Made by a program: the position numbers and the translations under genes. Shown one piece after another: positions 42,269 to 50,414 of a stretch of DNA of 64,000 nt (its first letter is position 1; the number at the start of each line of letters is the position of its first letter). Where the stretch lies: assembly GCF_040438885.1 (NCBI RefSeq), contig NZ_CP159218.1, positions 744,001 through 808,000 on the forward strand, in the 5' to 3' direction. Under the pieces are notes generated by a model that was not told the DNA's origin, ran no database searches, and worked only from the letters and a program-made list of their open reading frames with translations. This stretch comes from Nakamurella sp. A5-74. GTDB lineage: Bacteria; Actinomycetota; Actinomycetes; Mycobacteriales; Nakamurellaceae.

Positions 42269-43062
42269 TCGCCAGCGCAGTCCGGCATGATCCGGAATCC
42301 GTCTCCGCAGATCTGCTCGCCCTGACGCTGTCGTTGGGCAGGCCAGAACGCGACCTGATCATCATCGCGGAGGGCAACACCAGCGAACGGATCGACCCGG
42401 ATCACCTGGTGGTCAAGGCCTCCGGCTCCGGGATGGCCTCGGCGACGGTCGACGATTTCGTGGTTGCCGAGATCTCTGCTCTGGCAGCGCTTCTCGACGA
42501 TCCGGCCGCCGATCAGGCCGCTGTGACGGCGGCGCTGGATGCCGGGGTGATCAACGGCAGGCAACGCCGCGGCTCGATCGAGGCCCTGGTGCACGTCTCG
42601 GTGCAAGCACTTTCGCCCGATCCGACTGCGACGCGGTTCGTCGGCCACACCCACCCGACTCAGGTGGTCGGCCTGCTGGCCTCGATCCACGCCGAACACG
42701 CCTGGGACCGGCACGTGTATTCGGACGAGGCGGTGGTGATCGGCCGTCCACTGTTCGTGCCGTACGCGATGCCCGGCATCGCGCTGGGCAAGCTCTTCCA
42801 CAGCACGCTGCGAGAGCGGGTCACCGAGACCGGGGTGATGCCGTCGCTCATCCTGCTCGGTAATCACGGCATCGTCGCCGTGGGGCCGACCGCCGATGCG
42901 GTGGACGGGATCTCGGCGATGGCCGTCAAGGGTGCGCAGGTGCGCACCATCGGCTACTCGGTCGGCGGAGTGGCACCGCTGTCGGAAGAATCGGTCGCGA
43001 AGTTCATCGCCCGCGCCGACATCGCCGAGCGGGTCGCGAACATCTCCCAGGGATCGCTGTGA
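42265..43062 (+). CDS. class II aldolase/adducin-family protein
   Basis: Predicted metal-dependent aldolase or epimerase, 265 aa. Visible motifs are IIAEGNTSERIDPDHLVVKA and SGSGMASATVDDF (phosphate loop region), the metal ligands in FVGHTHPTQVVGL, and LLGNHGIVAVGPTADAV. It is single-domain, unlike the bifunctional aldolase at 46480. With the HAD and FGGY kinase genes that follow it seems to form a second sugar module inside the rhamnose operon. The substrate could be another deoxy-sugar phosphate such as fuculose 1-phosphate; this is inference. Confidence 0.85.
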   Translation: MIASAVRHDPESVSADLLALTLSLGRPERDLIIIAEGNTSERIDPDHLVVKASGSGMASATVDDFVVAEISALAALLDDPAADQAAVTAALDAGVINGRQRRGSIEALVHVSVQALSPDPTATRFVGHTHPTQVVGLLASIHAEHAWDRHVYSDEAVVIGRPLFVPYAMPGIALGKLFHSTLRERVTETGVMPSLILLGNHGIVAVGPTADAVDGISAMAVKGAQVRTIGYSVGGVAPLSEESVAKFIARADIAERVANISQGSL

Positions 43063-43102
43063 CCTCTCCGCTCGCGGACCCGGCCGATGGCTCGGTGCGT
43101 CC

Positions 43103-43798
43103 ATGACGCTGCCTGCCGAGCTCGACGTCGTCTTCATCGATGTCGGCGGCCCGATCTACCACGACGAGACGTTCGTCGATGCGGTGACGCTGGCGCTCGA
43201 CGACATCCGTGCCGACCGAGGCGAGGGACCTGCCGAGCGGGCGCAGGTGAAAGGCGTCTACGACCGGATCAGGGTGGCGCAGAACGGGTCCTTCCGTTCC
43301 GCACTGGCCACCGAGGTGCTCGGGGACTCCTCGCTGCGCGGCGAGCTGCACGCGCGGACCGAGCGCTACTGGCACCATCCGGTCGGATCGCTGTACTCCG
43401 ATGTGCTCCCGTTCCTGCAGTCCCTGCGCGGCCGGGTACAGGTGGGCATCCTGGCCAACCAGGAAGCATCGGTGATCGATGCATTGCGCCGCGACGGTGT
43501 CGGCGAGCTCATCGACATCTGGGGTGTGTCGGCGGTCGTCGGACACGAGAAGCCCAGCCGTGAACTGTTCGACTGGTGCCTGGCGCAGGCGGGCACCACG
43601 GCCGAGCGCGCCGTGCACGTCGGCAATCGACTCGACAACGACGTCCGCCCGGCCGCCGCTCTCGGCCTGGGAACGGTGTGGGTGCTGCGCGGCGACGCCC
43701 CGGACGACCCGACGGATGAACAACGGGCGGAGCCGGATCTCACGGTCGCCGACCTCGACGGACTGGGCGACGTCCTGCTGGCGGGGCGTTCGTCGTGA
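43103..43798 (+). CDS. HAD-superfamily hydrolase with altered motif I
   Basis: HAD-fold protein of 231 aa, ATG at 43103. Motif I reads VVFIDVGGPIYHDE, so the second aspartate of the usual DxD (the general acid/base) is replaced by glycine. Motif III/IV regions are present: VVGHEKPSRELFDWCLAQAG and AVHVGNRLDNDVRPAAALGL. The missing aspartate may lower or change phosphatase activity. It is followed by an FGGY kinase gene with a GTGA overlap. The role in sugar catabolism is inferred from position only. Confidence 0.8.
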   Translation: MTLPAELDVVFIDVGGPIYHDETFVDAVTLALDDIRADRGEGPAERAQVKGVYDRIRVAQNGSFRSALATEVLGDSSLRGELHARTERYWHHPVGSLYSDVLPFLQSLRGRVQVGILANQEASVIDALRRDGVGELIDIWGVSAVVGHEKPSRELFDWCLAQAGTTAERAVHVGNRLDNDVRPAAALGLGTVWVLRGDAPDDPTDEQRAEPDLTVADLDGLGDVLLAGRSS

Positions 43799-45237
43799 CG
43801 ACCGGGCAGCGGGGTGCAGGCATCGTGCTCGGCGTCGATCTCGCGACCTCCGCTGCCCGCGTCACCGCGGTGGACGTCGCCACCGGTGCCGACCTCGGAT
43901 TCGTCGGTTCGCCGCTGGCTGCACCGACGCGAGGCGGCCGAGGTGAGTCGCGACAGCGCGCCGATCACCATCTGATCGTCCGTGAACTGCTCAGCAGGAC
44001 GGCGAAGCTGTTGGGGGACCGGGCTTCCGAGGTGATCGCCCTGAGCGTCACCGGCACGTCCGGCACGCTGATCGGGATCGACGCCGCCGGCACACCGGTC
44101 ACGGATGCGGTGCTCTACGACGACATCTCCGGTGGCTCGCTCGCCGAGCACCTCAGCGCGGTCGGCTTCCGGCACGGTGCCGGTTCGGTGCTGGTGCGGA
44201 TGGGACTGCTGGCCCGTGTGCCCGGCGTGGCCGGCGTCGTCTCGACCGCGGACCTGGTGCTCGCCGACCTCGCCGGACAGCCCGTCGCCTCCGACACCTC
44301 GCACTTCCTCAAGGTGGGGATCGATCCGGCGACACTCTCGTGGCCGCGGGAAGCGCTGGTCCGGGCCGGCGTCGACGGTGGGCTGCTGCCCGAGCTGACC
44401 GCACCGGGAACCGTCCTGGGCAACATCAGGACCGCTCTCGCCCAGCAACTGGGACTGCCGTCGGGCGTCGCCATGGTGGCGGGGATGACGGACGGCTGTA
44501 CGGCGCAGATCTCCTGCGGCGCAGTGGAGATCGGCGACACCGTCGGCGTGCTCGGGACCACCCTCGTGCTCAAGGGTGTGGCCGCGGAGCAGATCGACCT
44601 GCCCGACGGCAGCATCTACTCCCACCGGGCGCCGGACGGTTCGTGGTGGCCGGGCGCCGCCTCGAACTCCGGGGCCGGGGTGCTGGCCGCGACGACGTCC
44701 CATGCCGACCTGGCCGCGCTCGACCAGGCCGCCGCCGCGCAGGGGCCGGCCCATACCGTTCGCTATCCGCTGGCAGGGGTGGGGGAGCGGTTCCCCATCG
44801 CAGACATCGGTTTCGTCGGCTGGACGCTCTGCGAACCCAGCGGCCCGGTCGAGGCCCATCGCGCGGTGCTCGAGGGGGTCGCGTTCGTCGAGCGGCTCGG
44901 TCTGGAACGGCTGCAGTCACTGGGTGTGCGGCGGGGTACCCACCGGTTGGCCGGCGGCGGCGCCCGCAGCGACGTCTGGAACCGGATCAGGGCCACCGTC
45001 CTGGGCTGCCCCGTGCAGGTTCCACACGCCGCCGGCAGCGGTCGCGGCGCGGCGCTGCTCGCCGCAGCGGCCGTGCAACAGCGGAGCCTGGGGGACGTCT
45101 TCCGAGCCTGGGACAGCGGCAGTGTCGTGGTCGAGCCCGACGGACGCGAAACGGGCCGGTTGGAGGAGAACTACCAGCGCTTCCTCGAACACCTGCATTC
45201 CGCCGGCGAGAGGGCCGTTCCCGTGCCGGCTCCCTGA
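43795..45237 (+). CDS. FGGY-family carbohydrate kinase
   Basis: Second sugar kinase of the operon, 480 aa, GTG start overlapping the HAD stop. The N-terminal phosphate loop is LGVDLATSAARVTAVDVATG. The substrate region has ALSVTGTSGTLIGIDAAGTP, and the second domain has MVAGMTDGCTAQISCGAVEI, VLGTTLVLKG and the adenosine motif THRLAGGGARSDVWNRIRAT. It is closer to xylulokinase-type than to rhamnulokinase-type members, so it is unlikely to be a simple duplicate of rhaB. The substrate is unknown; a ketose passed on to the adjacent class II aldolase would fit. Confidence 0.85.
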   Translation: MTTGQRGAGIVLGVDLATSAARVTAVDVATGADLGFVGSPLAAPTRGGRGESRQRADHHLIVRELLSRTAKLLGDRASEVIALSVTGTSGTLIGIDAAGTPVTDAVLYDDISGGSLAEHLSAVGFRHGAGSVLVRMGLLARVPGVAGVVSTADLVLADLAGQPVASDTSHFLKVGIDPATLSWPREALVRAGVDGGLLPELTAPGTVLGNIRTALAQQLGLPSGVAMVAGMTDGCTAQISCGAVEIGDTVGVLGTTLVLKGVAAEQIDLPDGSIYSHRAPDGSWWPGAASNSGAGVLAATTSHADLAALDQAAAAQGPAHTVRYPLAGVGERFPIADIGFVGWTLCEPSGPVEAHRAVLEGVAFVERLGLERLQSLGVRRGTHRLAGGGARSDVWNRIRATVLGCPVQVPHAAGSGRGAALLAAAAVQQRSLGDVFRAWDSGSVVVEPDGRETGRLEENYQRFLEHLHSAGERAVPVPAP

Positions 45238-45305
45238 CCAGAGCCGTACATCCAGCCACTACTAGACCAGACAGCCAGACACTTCGAGATTCGAGGACGA
45301 GCACC

Positions 45306-46478
45306 ATGCACCCCGACCAGATCCGCGCCACCCTGGCGCAGCAGCACATCGAGACCCCGTCCTGGGCGTACGGCAACTCCGGCACCAGGTTCAAGGTCTT
45401 CGCGCAGGACGGCATCCCCCGCACCGCGTTCGAGAAGATCTCCGATGCGGCGCAGGTGCACCGTTTCACCGGGGTCGCTCCCACCGTGGCGATCCACATC
45501 CCCTGGGACACCCCCGATGCCGGGCGGAGCTACGCCGATCTGGCCGAGCACGCCCGCAGCGAGGGGGTGGCGATCGGGGCGGTCAACCCGAACACTTTCC
45601 AGGACGATGCCTACAAGCTGGGCAGCGTCTGCAACCCGGATCCGGCGATCCGACGACGGGCGATCGGGCACCTGCTCGAGTGCATCGACATCATGCGTGA
45701 GACCGGCAGCAAGGAACTGTCGCTCTGGTTCGCCGACGGCACCAACTATCCCGGCCAGGACTCGATCCGAGAACGTCAGGACAGGTTGGCGGCCGCCCTC
45801 GCCGAGACGTATGCCGCGCTGGACGACGACATGACGATGCTGGTCGAGTACAAGTTCTTCGAGCCGGCCTTCTATTCGACCGACCTGCCGGACTGGGGGA
45901 CCTCGCTGCTGCACTGCCTGCACCTCGGGCCGCAGGCGAAGGTGTTGGTCGACACCGGACATCACGCCCCCGGCACCAACATCGAGATGATCGTCGCGAC
46001 CTTGCTGCGCGAGGGTCGGCTCGGCGGGTTCCACTTCAACTCCCGCTTCTACGCGGATGACGACCTGATGGTCGGTTCCGCCGACCCGTTCGCACTGTTC
46101 CGCATCATGTTCGAGATCGCCCAGGCCGGCGCTGTGCTGCCGGACGCCGGGGTCGCCTTCATGCTCGACCAGTGCCACAACATCGAAGCCAAGATCCCCG
46201 GTCAGATCCGCTCCGTGATGAACGTCCAGGAGGCCACCGCCAAGGCACTGCTGGTCGACCTGGCTGCACTGGCAGGAGCGCGCAGCAGCGGAGATGTGTT
46301 GGCCGCCAACGCGATCGTGATGGACGCCTACTCCAGTGATGTACGACCGCTGCTCGCGGCGGTCCGTGAGGAGCAGGGCCTTGCGCCCGACCCGATGGCG
46401 GCCTTCGCCGCCAGCGGATACACCGAGAAGATCGTGTCGGAACGAGTCGGCGGCTCCGCCGCCGGATGGGGAGCCTGA
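45306..46478 (+). CDS. rhaI: L-rhamnose isomerase
   Basis: Converts L-rhamnose to L-rhamnulose, 390 aa. It belongs to the xylose-isomerase-like TIM-barrel group (Pseudomonas-type RhaI), not the enteric RhaA type. Metal-site segments are visible: MTMLVEYKFFEPAFYSTDLP, KVLVDTGHHAPGTNIEMIVA, GGFHFNSRFYADDDLMVGSA and FMLDQCHNIEAKIPGQIRSV. ATG 45306 follows GAGGACGAGCACC. It is followed one base after its stop by the aldolase gene. Confidence 0.93.
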   Translation: MHPDQIRATLAQQHIETPSWAYGNSGTRFKVFAQDGIPRTAFEKISDAAQVHRFTGVAPTVAIHIPWDTPDAGRSYADLAEHARSEGVAIGAVNPNTFQDDAYKLGSVCNPDPAIRRRAIGHLLECIDIMRETGSKELSLWFADGTNYPGQDSIRERQDRLAAALAETYAALDDDMTMLVEYKFFEPAFYSTDLPDWGTSLLHCLHLGPQAKVLVDTGHHAPGTNIEMIVATLLREGRLGGFHFNSRFYADDDLMVGSADPFALFRIMFEIAQAGAVLPDAGVAFMLDQCHNIEAKIPGQIRSVMNVQEATAKALLVDLAALAGARSSGDVLAANAIVMDAYSSDVRPLLAAVREEQGLAPDPMAAFAASGYTEKIVSERVGGSAAGWGA

Positions 46479-46479
46479 G

Positions 46480-48597
46480 ATGCCCGCGAAGAAGCGCACC
46501 GCTGTCAAGAAGCGACCGGCGAAGGCTGCTGCACCGACCGCGCCTTCCGCACCGGCCGTACCCGACCTACCGCAGGGAGTGCTCGACCTGATCGCCCGCT
46601 CCAACCGGCTGGGCAGTGATCCGACGATCACCAACTACGGCGGCGGCAACACCTCGGCCAAGGTCCGGCAACTCAACCCGGCAACCGGCACGGAGGTGGA
46701 GCTGTTGTACGTCAAGGGATCCGGCGGCGATCTCGGCACGCTGACGTACGCCGGACTGGCGGCGATCGAACGCGATCGACTGGTCGCGCTGGACGCGCAG
46801 TACCGCGGCGTCGACCACGAGGACGAGATGGTCGGGCTGTTCCCGTTCTGCAGCTTCGGCGCCGGCGGGGCCACCCCGTCGATCGACACCCCGATGCACG
46901 GCCTGGTCGATCTCGACCACGTCGACCACCTGCACCCGGATGCGGTGATCGCCCTCGCCTGCTCGGCTGACGGCGAGAAGCTGGTGCAGAAGATCTGGGG
47001 CGGTGCGGTCGCCTGGGTGCCGTGGAAGCGACCCGGCTGGGAACTCGGCAAGACGATGCGTGAGCTGTCCGCCAACCCGGACGTCATCGGCGCAGTGCTG
47101 GGCGGACACGGGTTGACCGCCTGGGGTCGCACGAGCGCGGAGGTGGAGCGCCGGAGCAAGAAGATCATCCGGGAGGCTCAGCAATACCTGGACTCCGCAT
47201 CGAAGCCGGATCCGTTCGGCGCGCTGGTGAAGTCCCGTACCCCGCTGCCGGAGGCGGGCCGCAGGGCAAGGGCGGCCCAGCTGTTCCCGCACCTGCGCGC
47301 GGTGGCCTCCGCCGACCGCCGGATGGTCGGGCACTTCACCGATTCCCCGGTGGTGCTGGACTTCCTGTCCCGCCGCAAGCTCGACAAGCTCGTCGCGCTG
47401 GGGACCTCCTGCCCCGATCATTTCCTGCGCACCAAGGTGCGTCCGCTGCTGCTGGACACACCGGTCGGCGCGCCCTTGGAGAAGGTGCAGGCGCGGCTCG
47501 CCGAACTGCACGCCGAGTACCGCGTCGAGTACCAGGCGTACTACGACCGGCACGCGACCGCCTCGACTCCCGCGCTGCGGGGCGCGGATCCGGCGATCAT
47601 CCTGGTGCCCGGGGTCGGCATGTTCTCCTTCGGCGCGGACAAGCAGACCGCGCGGGTGGCTGGCGAGTTCTACGTCAACGCCATCAACGTGATGCGCGGC
47701 GCCCAGGGCGTCTCGAGGTATGCGCCGGTCAGCGAGGCGGACAAGTTCTCTGTCGAGTACTGGCAGCTCGAGGAGGACAAGCTGGCTCGTCGGCCGAAGC
47801 CGAAGGCGTTGGCGGGCAAGGTTGCGCTCGTCACCGGCGGTGCGTCCGGGATCGGCTTGGCGACGGCGGAGTTGTTCGCTCAGCACGGTGCCTGTGTGGT
47901 GATTGCCGACCTGGACGCCGCCAAGGCCGCCACGGTGGCCGCCGATCTCGGCGGGCCCGACAAGGCCGTCGGCGTGGCGATGGACGTCTCCGACCCGGAC
48001 GCCGTGACGGCCGGCCTGGCCGAGGCGGTGCTGGCCTTCGGCGGTGTCGACATCGTCATCAACAACGCGGGAATCACCCGCGCCGGCTCGCTCGCGGACA
48101 CTTCTCTGCGGGACTGGGATCTGCAGTACTCGATCATGCCGCGCGGCTCGTTCCTGGTGGCCAGGGCCGCGGAACCCGTGCTGCGGGCCCAGAAGTTGGG
48201 CGGCGACATCATCAACGTCTGCTCCAAGAACGCAGTGTTCGCCGGCCCCAACAACATCGCCTACTCTTCGGCCAAGGCGGCCCAGGCGCACATGGTGCGA
48301 CTGCTCGCCGCCGAACTCGGCGACATCGGGGTACGGGTCAACGGCATCAACCCCGACGGCGTGGTCCGCGGATCCGGCATCTTCGCCGGGGGATGGGGCG
48401 CCTCGCGCGCGAAGACCTACGGCGTCGCGGAGGACGACCTCGGCAAGTACTACGCCCAGCGCACCGTCCTCAAGGAGGAGGTGTTGCCCGAGCACATCGC
48501 CAAGGCAGCACTCGCGCTGACCGACGGCTCGCTGCCGATCACCACCGGTCTGCTCATCCCGGTCGATTCCGGCGTCACCCAGGCGTTCCTGCGATGA
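46480..48597 (+). CDS. rhaD: bifunctional rhamnulose-1-phosphate aldolase / short-chain dehydrogenase
   Basis: Two fused enzymes, 705 aa. A Lys/Ala-rich lead of ~30 residues precedes the class II aldolase domain (ITNYGGGNTSAKVRQ, LYVKGSGGDLGTLT, zinc segment DHVDHLHPDAVIALA, GGHGLTAWGRTSAE). From about residue 440 a short-chain dehydrogenase follows with VALVTGGASGIGLATAELFA and the catalytic YSSAKAAQ. The aldolase splits L-rhamnulose 1-phosphate to dihydroxyacetone phosphate and L-lactaldehyde, and the dehydrogenase is thought to oxidise the lactaldehyde. The family is often called RhaE or RhaEW. Confidence 0.93.
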   Translation: MPAKKRTAVKKRPAKAAAPTAPSAPAVPDLPQGVLDLIARSNRLGSDPTITNYGGGNTSAKVRQLNPATGTEVELLYVKGSGGDLGTLTYAGLAAIERDRLVALDAQYRGVDHEDEMVGLFPFCSFGAGGATPSIDTPMHGLVDLDHVDHLHPDAVIALACSADGEKLVQKIWGGAVAWVPWKRPGWELGKTMRELSANPDVIGAVLGGHGLTAWGRTSAEVERRSKKIIREAQQYLDSASKPDPFGALVKSRTPLPEAGRRARAAQLFPHLRAVASADRRMVGHFTDSPVVLDFLSRRKLDKLVALGTSCPDHFLRTKVRPLLLDTPVGAPLEKVQARLAELHAEYRVEYQAYYDRHATASTPALRGADPAIILVPGVGMFSFGADKQTARVAGEFYVNAINVMRGAQGVSRYAPVSEADKFSVEYWQLEEDKLARRPKPKALAGKVALVTGGASGIGLATAELFAQHGACVVIADLDAAKAATVAADLGGPDKAVGVAMDVSDPDAVTAGLAEAVLAFGGVDIVINNAGITRAGSLADTSLRDWDLQYSIMPRGSFLVARAAEPVLRAQKLGGDIINVCSKNAVFAGPNNIAYSSAKAAQAHMVRLLAAELGDIGVRVNGINPDGVVRGSGIFAGGWGASRAKTYGVAEDDLGKYYAQRTVLKEEVLPEHIAKAALALTDGSLPITTGLLIPVDSGVTQAFLR

Positions 48598-49496
48598 GCG
48601 CGCCGGACACCGCGGCCGACTGGCGGCCCAGCAACAGGATCGGCGTGCACTCACTGGTGTGGGTCGGCGGCTGGAACGACGCGCAGGCCCGGCAGGCCAT
48701 CGCCTCGACCGCTGAGGCCGGCTACGACCTGATCGAGCTTTCCGTGCTGCAACCGGAGCAGGCCAGCGCCGAGGTCATCGCGAACACCCGGAAGGTGTTG
48801 GACGAGCACGGGATCGGGGCGGCGCTGTCGCTGGGTCTGGACGATGCCACGGACGTGTCCTCGGACGACGACGACGTAGTCGCCGCCGGCCGGGCGCGGC
48901 TCTCGGCCGCGCTGGACTACGTCCGCGACATCGGCGCCGACTACCTGGGTGGGGTGATCTTCTCCAAGCTCGGCCGCTACACGGCGCCGGTCACCGAGCG
49001 CGGCTACGCCAACTCCGTGGAGTCGATCGCGCAGCTCGCCGACAAAGCGGCGGCATCCGGGATCACCCTCGGCATCGAGTTCTGCAACAGGTACGAGACC
49101 AACGTCGTCAACACCTGCGCCGAGACGCTGGCCTTCATCGAGGCGACCGACCGGGACAACGTGGTGGCGCACCTGGACACGTACCACATGAACATCGAGG
49201 AGACCTCGTTCGCGGAGCCGGTCCGGCTGGCAGCGGCCGCCGGCAAGCTCGGCTACGTACACGTCGGCGAGTCGCACCGCGGGCAGCTCGGCACCGGCTC
49301 GATCCCATGGCAGCAATTCTTCGGTGCGCTCCGCGAGGTCCGCTACGACGGGGTGGTCACCTTCGAGTCGTTCTCCTCCAAGGTGGTCAACCCCACGCTG
49401 TCGTCGACGCTGGCGATCTGGCGGAACCTCTGGGACGACTCGATGGAGCTGGCCACCGGCGCACGGGAGTTCCTCCGCAGGGAGTACGGCGCCTGA
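48594..49496 (+). CDS. sugar phosphate isomerase/epimerase (xylose-isomerase-like TIM barrel)
   Basis: TIM-barrel protein of 300 aa, overlapping the aldolase stop by ATGA. Visible segments are RIGVHSLVWVGGWNDAQARQ, the metal-ligand glutamate in LGIEFCNRYETNVVN, VVAHLDTYHMNIEE and GYVHVGESHRGQLGTGSIPW. These match the D-tagatose/D-psicose 3-epimerase group of ketose epimerases. It could epimerise L-rhamnulose or supply the second kinase; the operon lacks a visible rhamnose mutarotase gene. It is the last gene of the operon. Confidence 0.85.
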   Translation: MSAPDTAADWRPSNRIGVHSLVWVGGWNDAQARQAIASTAEAGYDLIELSVLQPEQASAEVIANTRKVLDEHGIGAALSLGLDDATDVSSDDDDVVAAGRARLSAALDYVRDIGADYLGGVIFSKLGRYTAPVTERGYANSVESIAQLADKAAASGITLGIEFCNRYETNVVNTCAETLAFIEATDRDNVVAHLDTYHMNIEETSFAEPVRLAAAAGKLGYVHVGESHRGQLGTGSIPWQQFFGALREVRYDGVVTFESFSSKVVNPTLSSTLAIWRNLWDDSMELATGAREFLRREYGA

Positions 49497-49515
49497 GGTG
49501 GTGACGGTTGGACCT

Positions 49516-49569
49516 GACCGGTCGCTGGTCGAGCGACGTAGGAGTCGAGACCGGTCGCTCGATCGCCGC
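49516..49569. repeat. REP-like palindromic repeat at the end of the rhamnose operon
   Basis: Contains GACCGGTCGCTGGTCGAGCG and GTAGGAGTCGAGACCGGTCG. It lies 20 bp after the last rhamnose gene and before tRNA-Ser, and shares the core with the copies at 25772, 30916 and 33301. Confidence 0.6.
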
Positions 49570-49601
49570 GGATCTCGCCGAAGCGTTACCCTGATCGCAC
49601 T

Positions 49602-49687
49602 GGAGGCGTGCCCGAGCGGCCGAAGGGAACCGCCTTGAAAGCGGTCAGGTGTCAAAAGCCTCGGGGGTTCAAATCCCTCCGCCTCCG
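49602..49687 (+). tRNA. tRNA-Ser (anticodon TGA)
   Basis: Acceptor arms GGAGGCG (49602-49608) and CGCCTCC (49680-49686) pair fully, with G as discriminator. The anticodon loop is CTTGAAA with TGA. A long variable arm (typical of serine tRNAs) and the T arm GGGGGTTCAAATCCCTCC are present. No CCA is encoded. A TACCCT box lies about 15 bp upstream. Confidence 0.97.
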
Positions 49688-49696
49688 CAGCTCAGT

Positions 49697-49737
49697 GCCG
49701 CAGCACCCGCGTCCGACACGGACGCGGGTGCTGCGGC
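49697..49737 (+). terminator. tRNA-Ser terminator hairpin
   Basis: A perfect 19-bp stem (49697-49715 with 49719-49737, starting GCCGCAGCACCCGCG) around the loop ACA, 9 bp after the tRNA. No T-tract follows, as is common in high-GC actinobacteria. Confidence 0.8.
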
Positions 49738-49765
49738 GTTCCACGACCCCTGCGACACTCGGGGC

Positions 49766-50386
49766 ATGCACCCGTCGCAACCGATGCAGCCGCCCGGCGC
49801 CCCGCACCTGACGATCAAGCCCAGCAGTCAGGCGTTCGGCAAGGGTCTGGCCTTCCGGGCAGCGATCTTCCTGCCGCTCGTCGTCGTCGGCTTCCTCGGT
49901 CTGCAGGACAACGCCCTGCCCGGTTGGGCGATCTGGACCGTCGTCGGCGCCGGCATCGTCGTCGGGGTGACGGCGATCGCCACCATGGTCACGCAGGTCA
50001 GCATCATCGGTCCCGACGTCGTCATCCGCCGGCTGATCGGCACCGAGAAGCGGGTGCCGGTGGGCGCCGTGACCAAGACCGTGCTCGTGCAGCAGTACGA
50101 GCAGTTGGGCAACAGCATCGCGCCGACGTTCGCGGCCGTGGCCGGGGGAACGAAGCCGTTCCTGCGGCTGTCCGGCCAGGTCTACGACGCTGAGGACCTG
50201 ATGCGGATCACCCGCGCGCTGGGTCGCTCGGACGTCATCTCCGAGGCGATCACCCCGAAGCTGTTGGAACAGCGTCATCCGGGTCTGGTGCCGTTGTTCG
50301 AGCGTCGGCCGTGGTCCATCGCCTGGATCGTGGTGGGCGTCGTCGTGGTGGTCGCCGTCGTCGCGGGAGTGGCCGCCGAGAGCTGA
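49766..50386 (+). CDS. hypothetical three-helix membrane protein
   Basis: Protein of 206 aa from ATG 49766. Two membrane helices near the N-terminus (AAIFLPLVVVGFLGL and GWAIWTVVGAGIVVGVTAIA), a ~110-residue cytoplasmic middle with beta-rich character (VSIIGPDVVIRRLIGTEKRV), and one C-terminal helix (WIVVGVVVVVAVVAGVAA). The middle resembles membrane-linked PH-like domains, but I cannot confirm that. A GACACT box six bases before the ATG would allow a leaderless transcript. Confidence 0.75.
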   Translation: MHPSQPMQPPGAPHLTIKPSSQAFGKGLAFRAAIFLPLVVVGFLGLQDNALPGWAIWTVVGAGIVVGVTAIATMVTQVSIIGPDVVIRRLIGTEKRVPVGAVTKTVLVQQYEQLGNSIAPTFAAVAGGTKPFLRLSGQVYDAEDLMRITRALGRSDVISEAITPKLLEQRHPGLVPLFERRPWSIAWIVVGVVVVVAVVAGVAAES

Positions 50387-50401
50387 GACGCGGACCGGTC
50401 G

Positions 50402-50407
50402 TAGGGT
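50402..50407 (+). promoter_or_regulatory. -10 box of a likely leaderless promoter (TauE/SafE)
   Basis: TAGGGT ends seven bases before the GTG at 50415, placing the transcript start at the codon. It lies between the small membrane protein and the TauE/SafE gene, only 28 bp apart. Confidence 0.5.
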
Positions 50408-50414
50408 CTGCCGA

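Noticed and set aside
46567-48654. 695-codon leftward open frame opposite the bifunctional aldolase
   Set aside because: Low-complexity Arg/Gly/Val/Asp sequence without domains; antisense of a well-supported gene.
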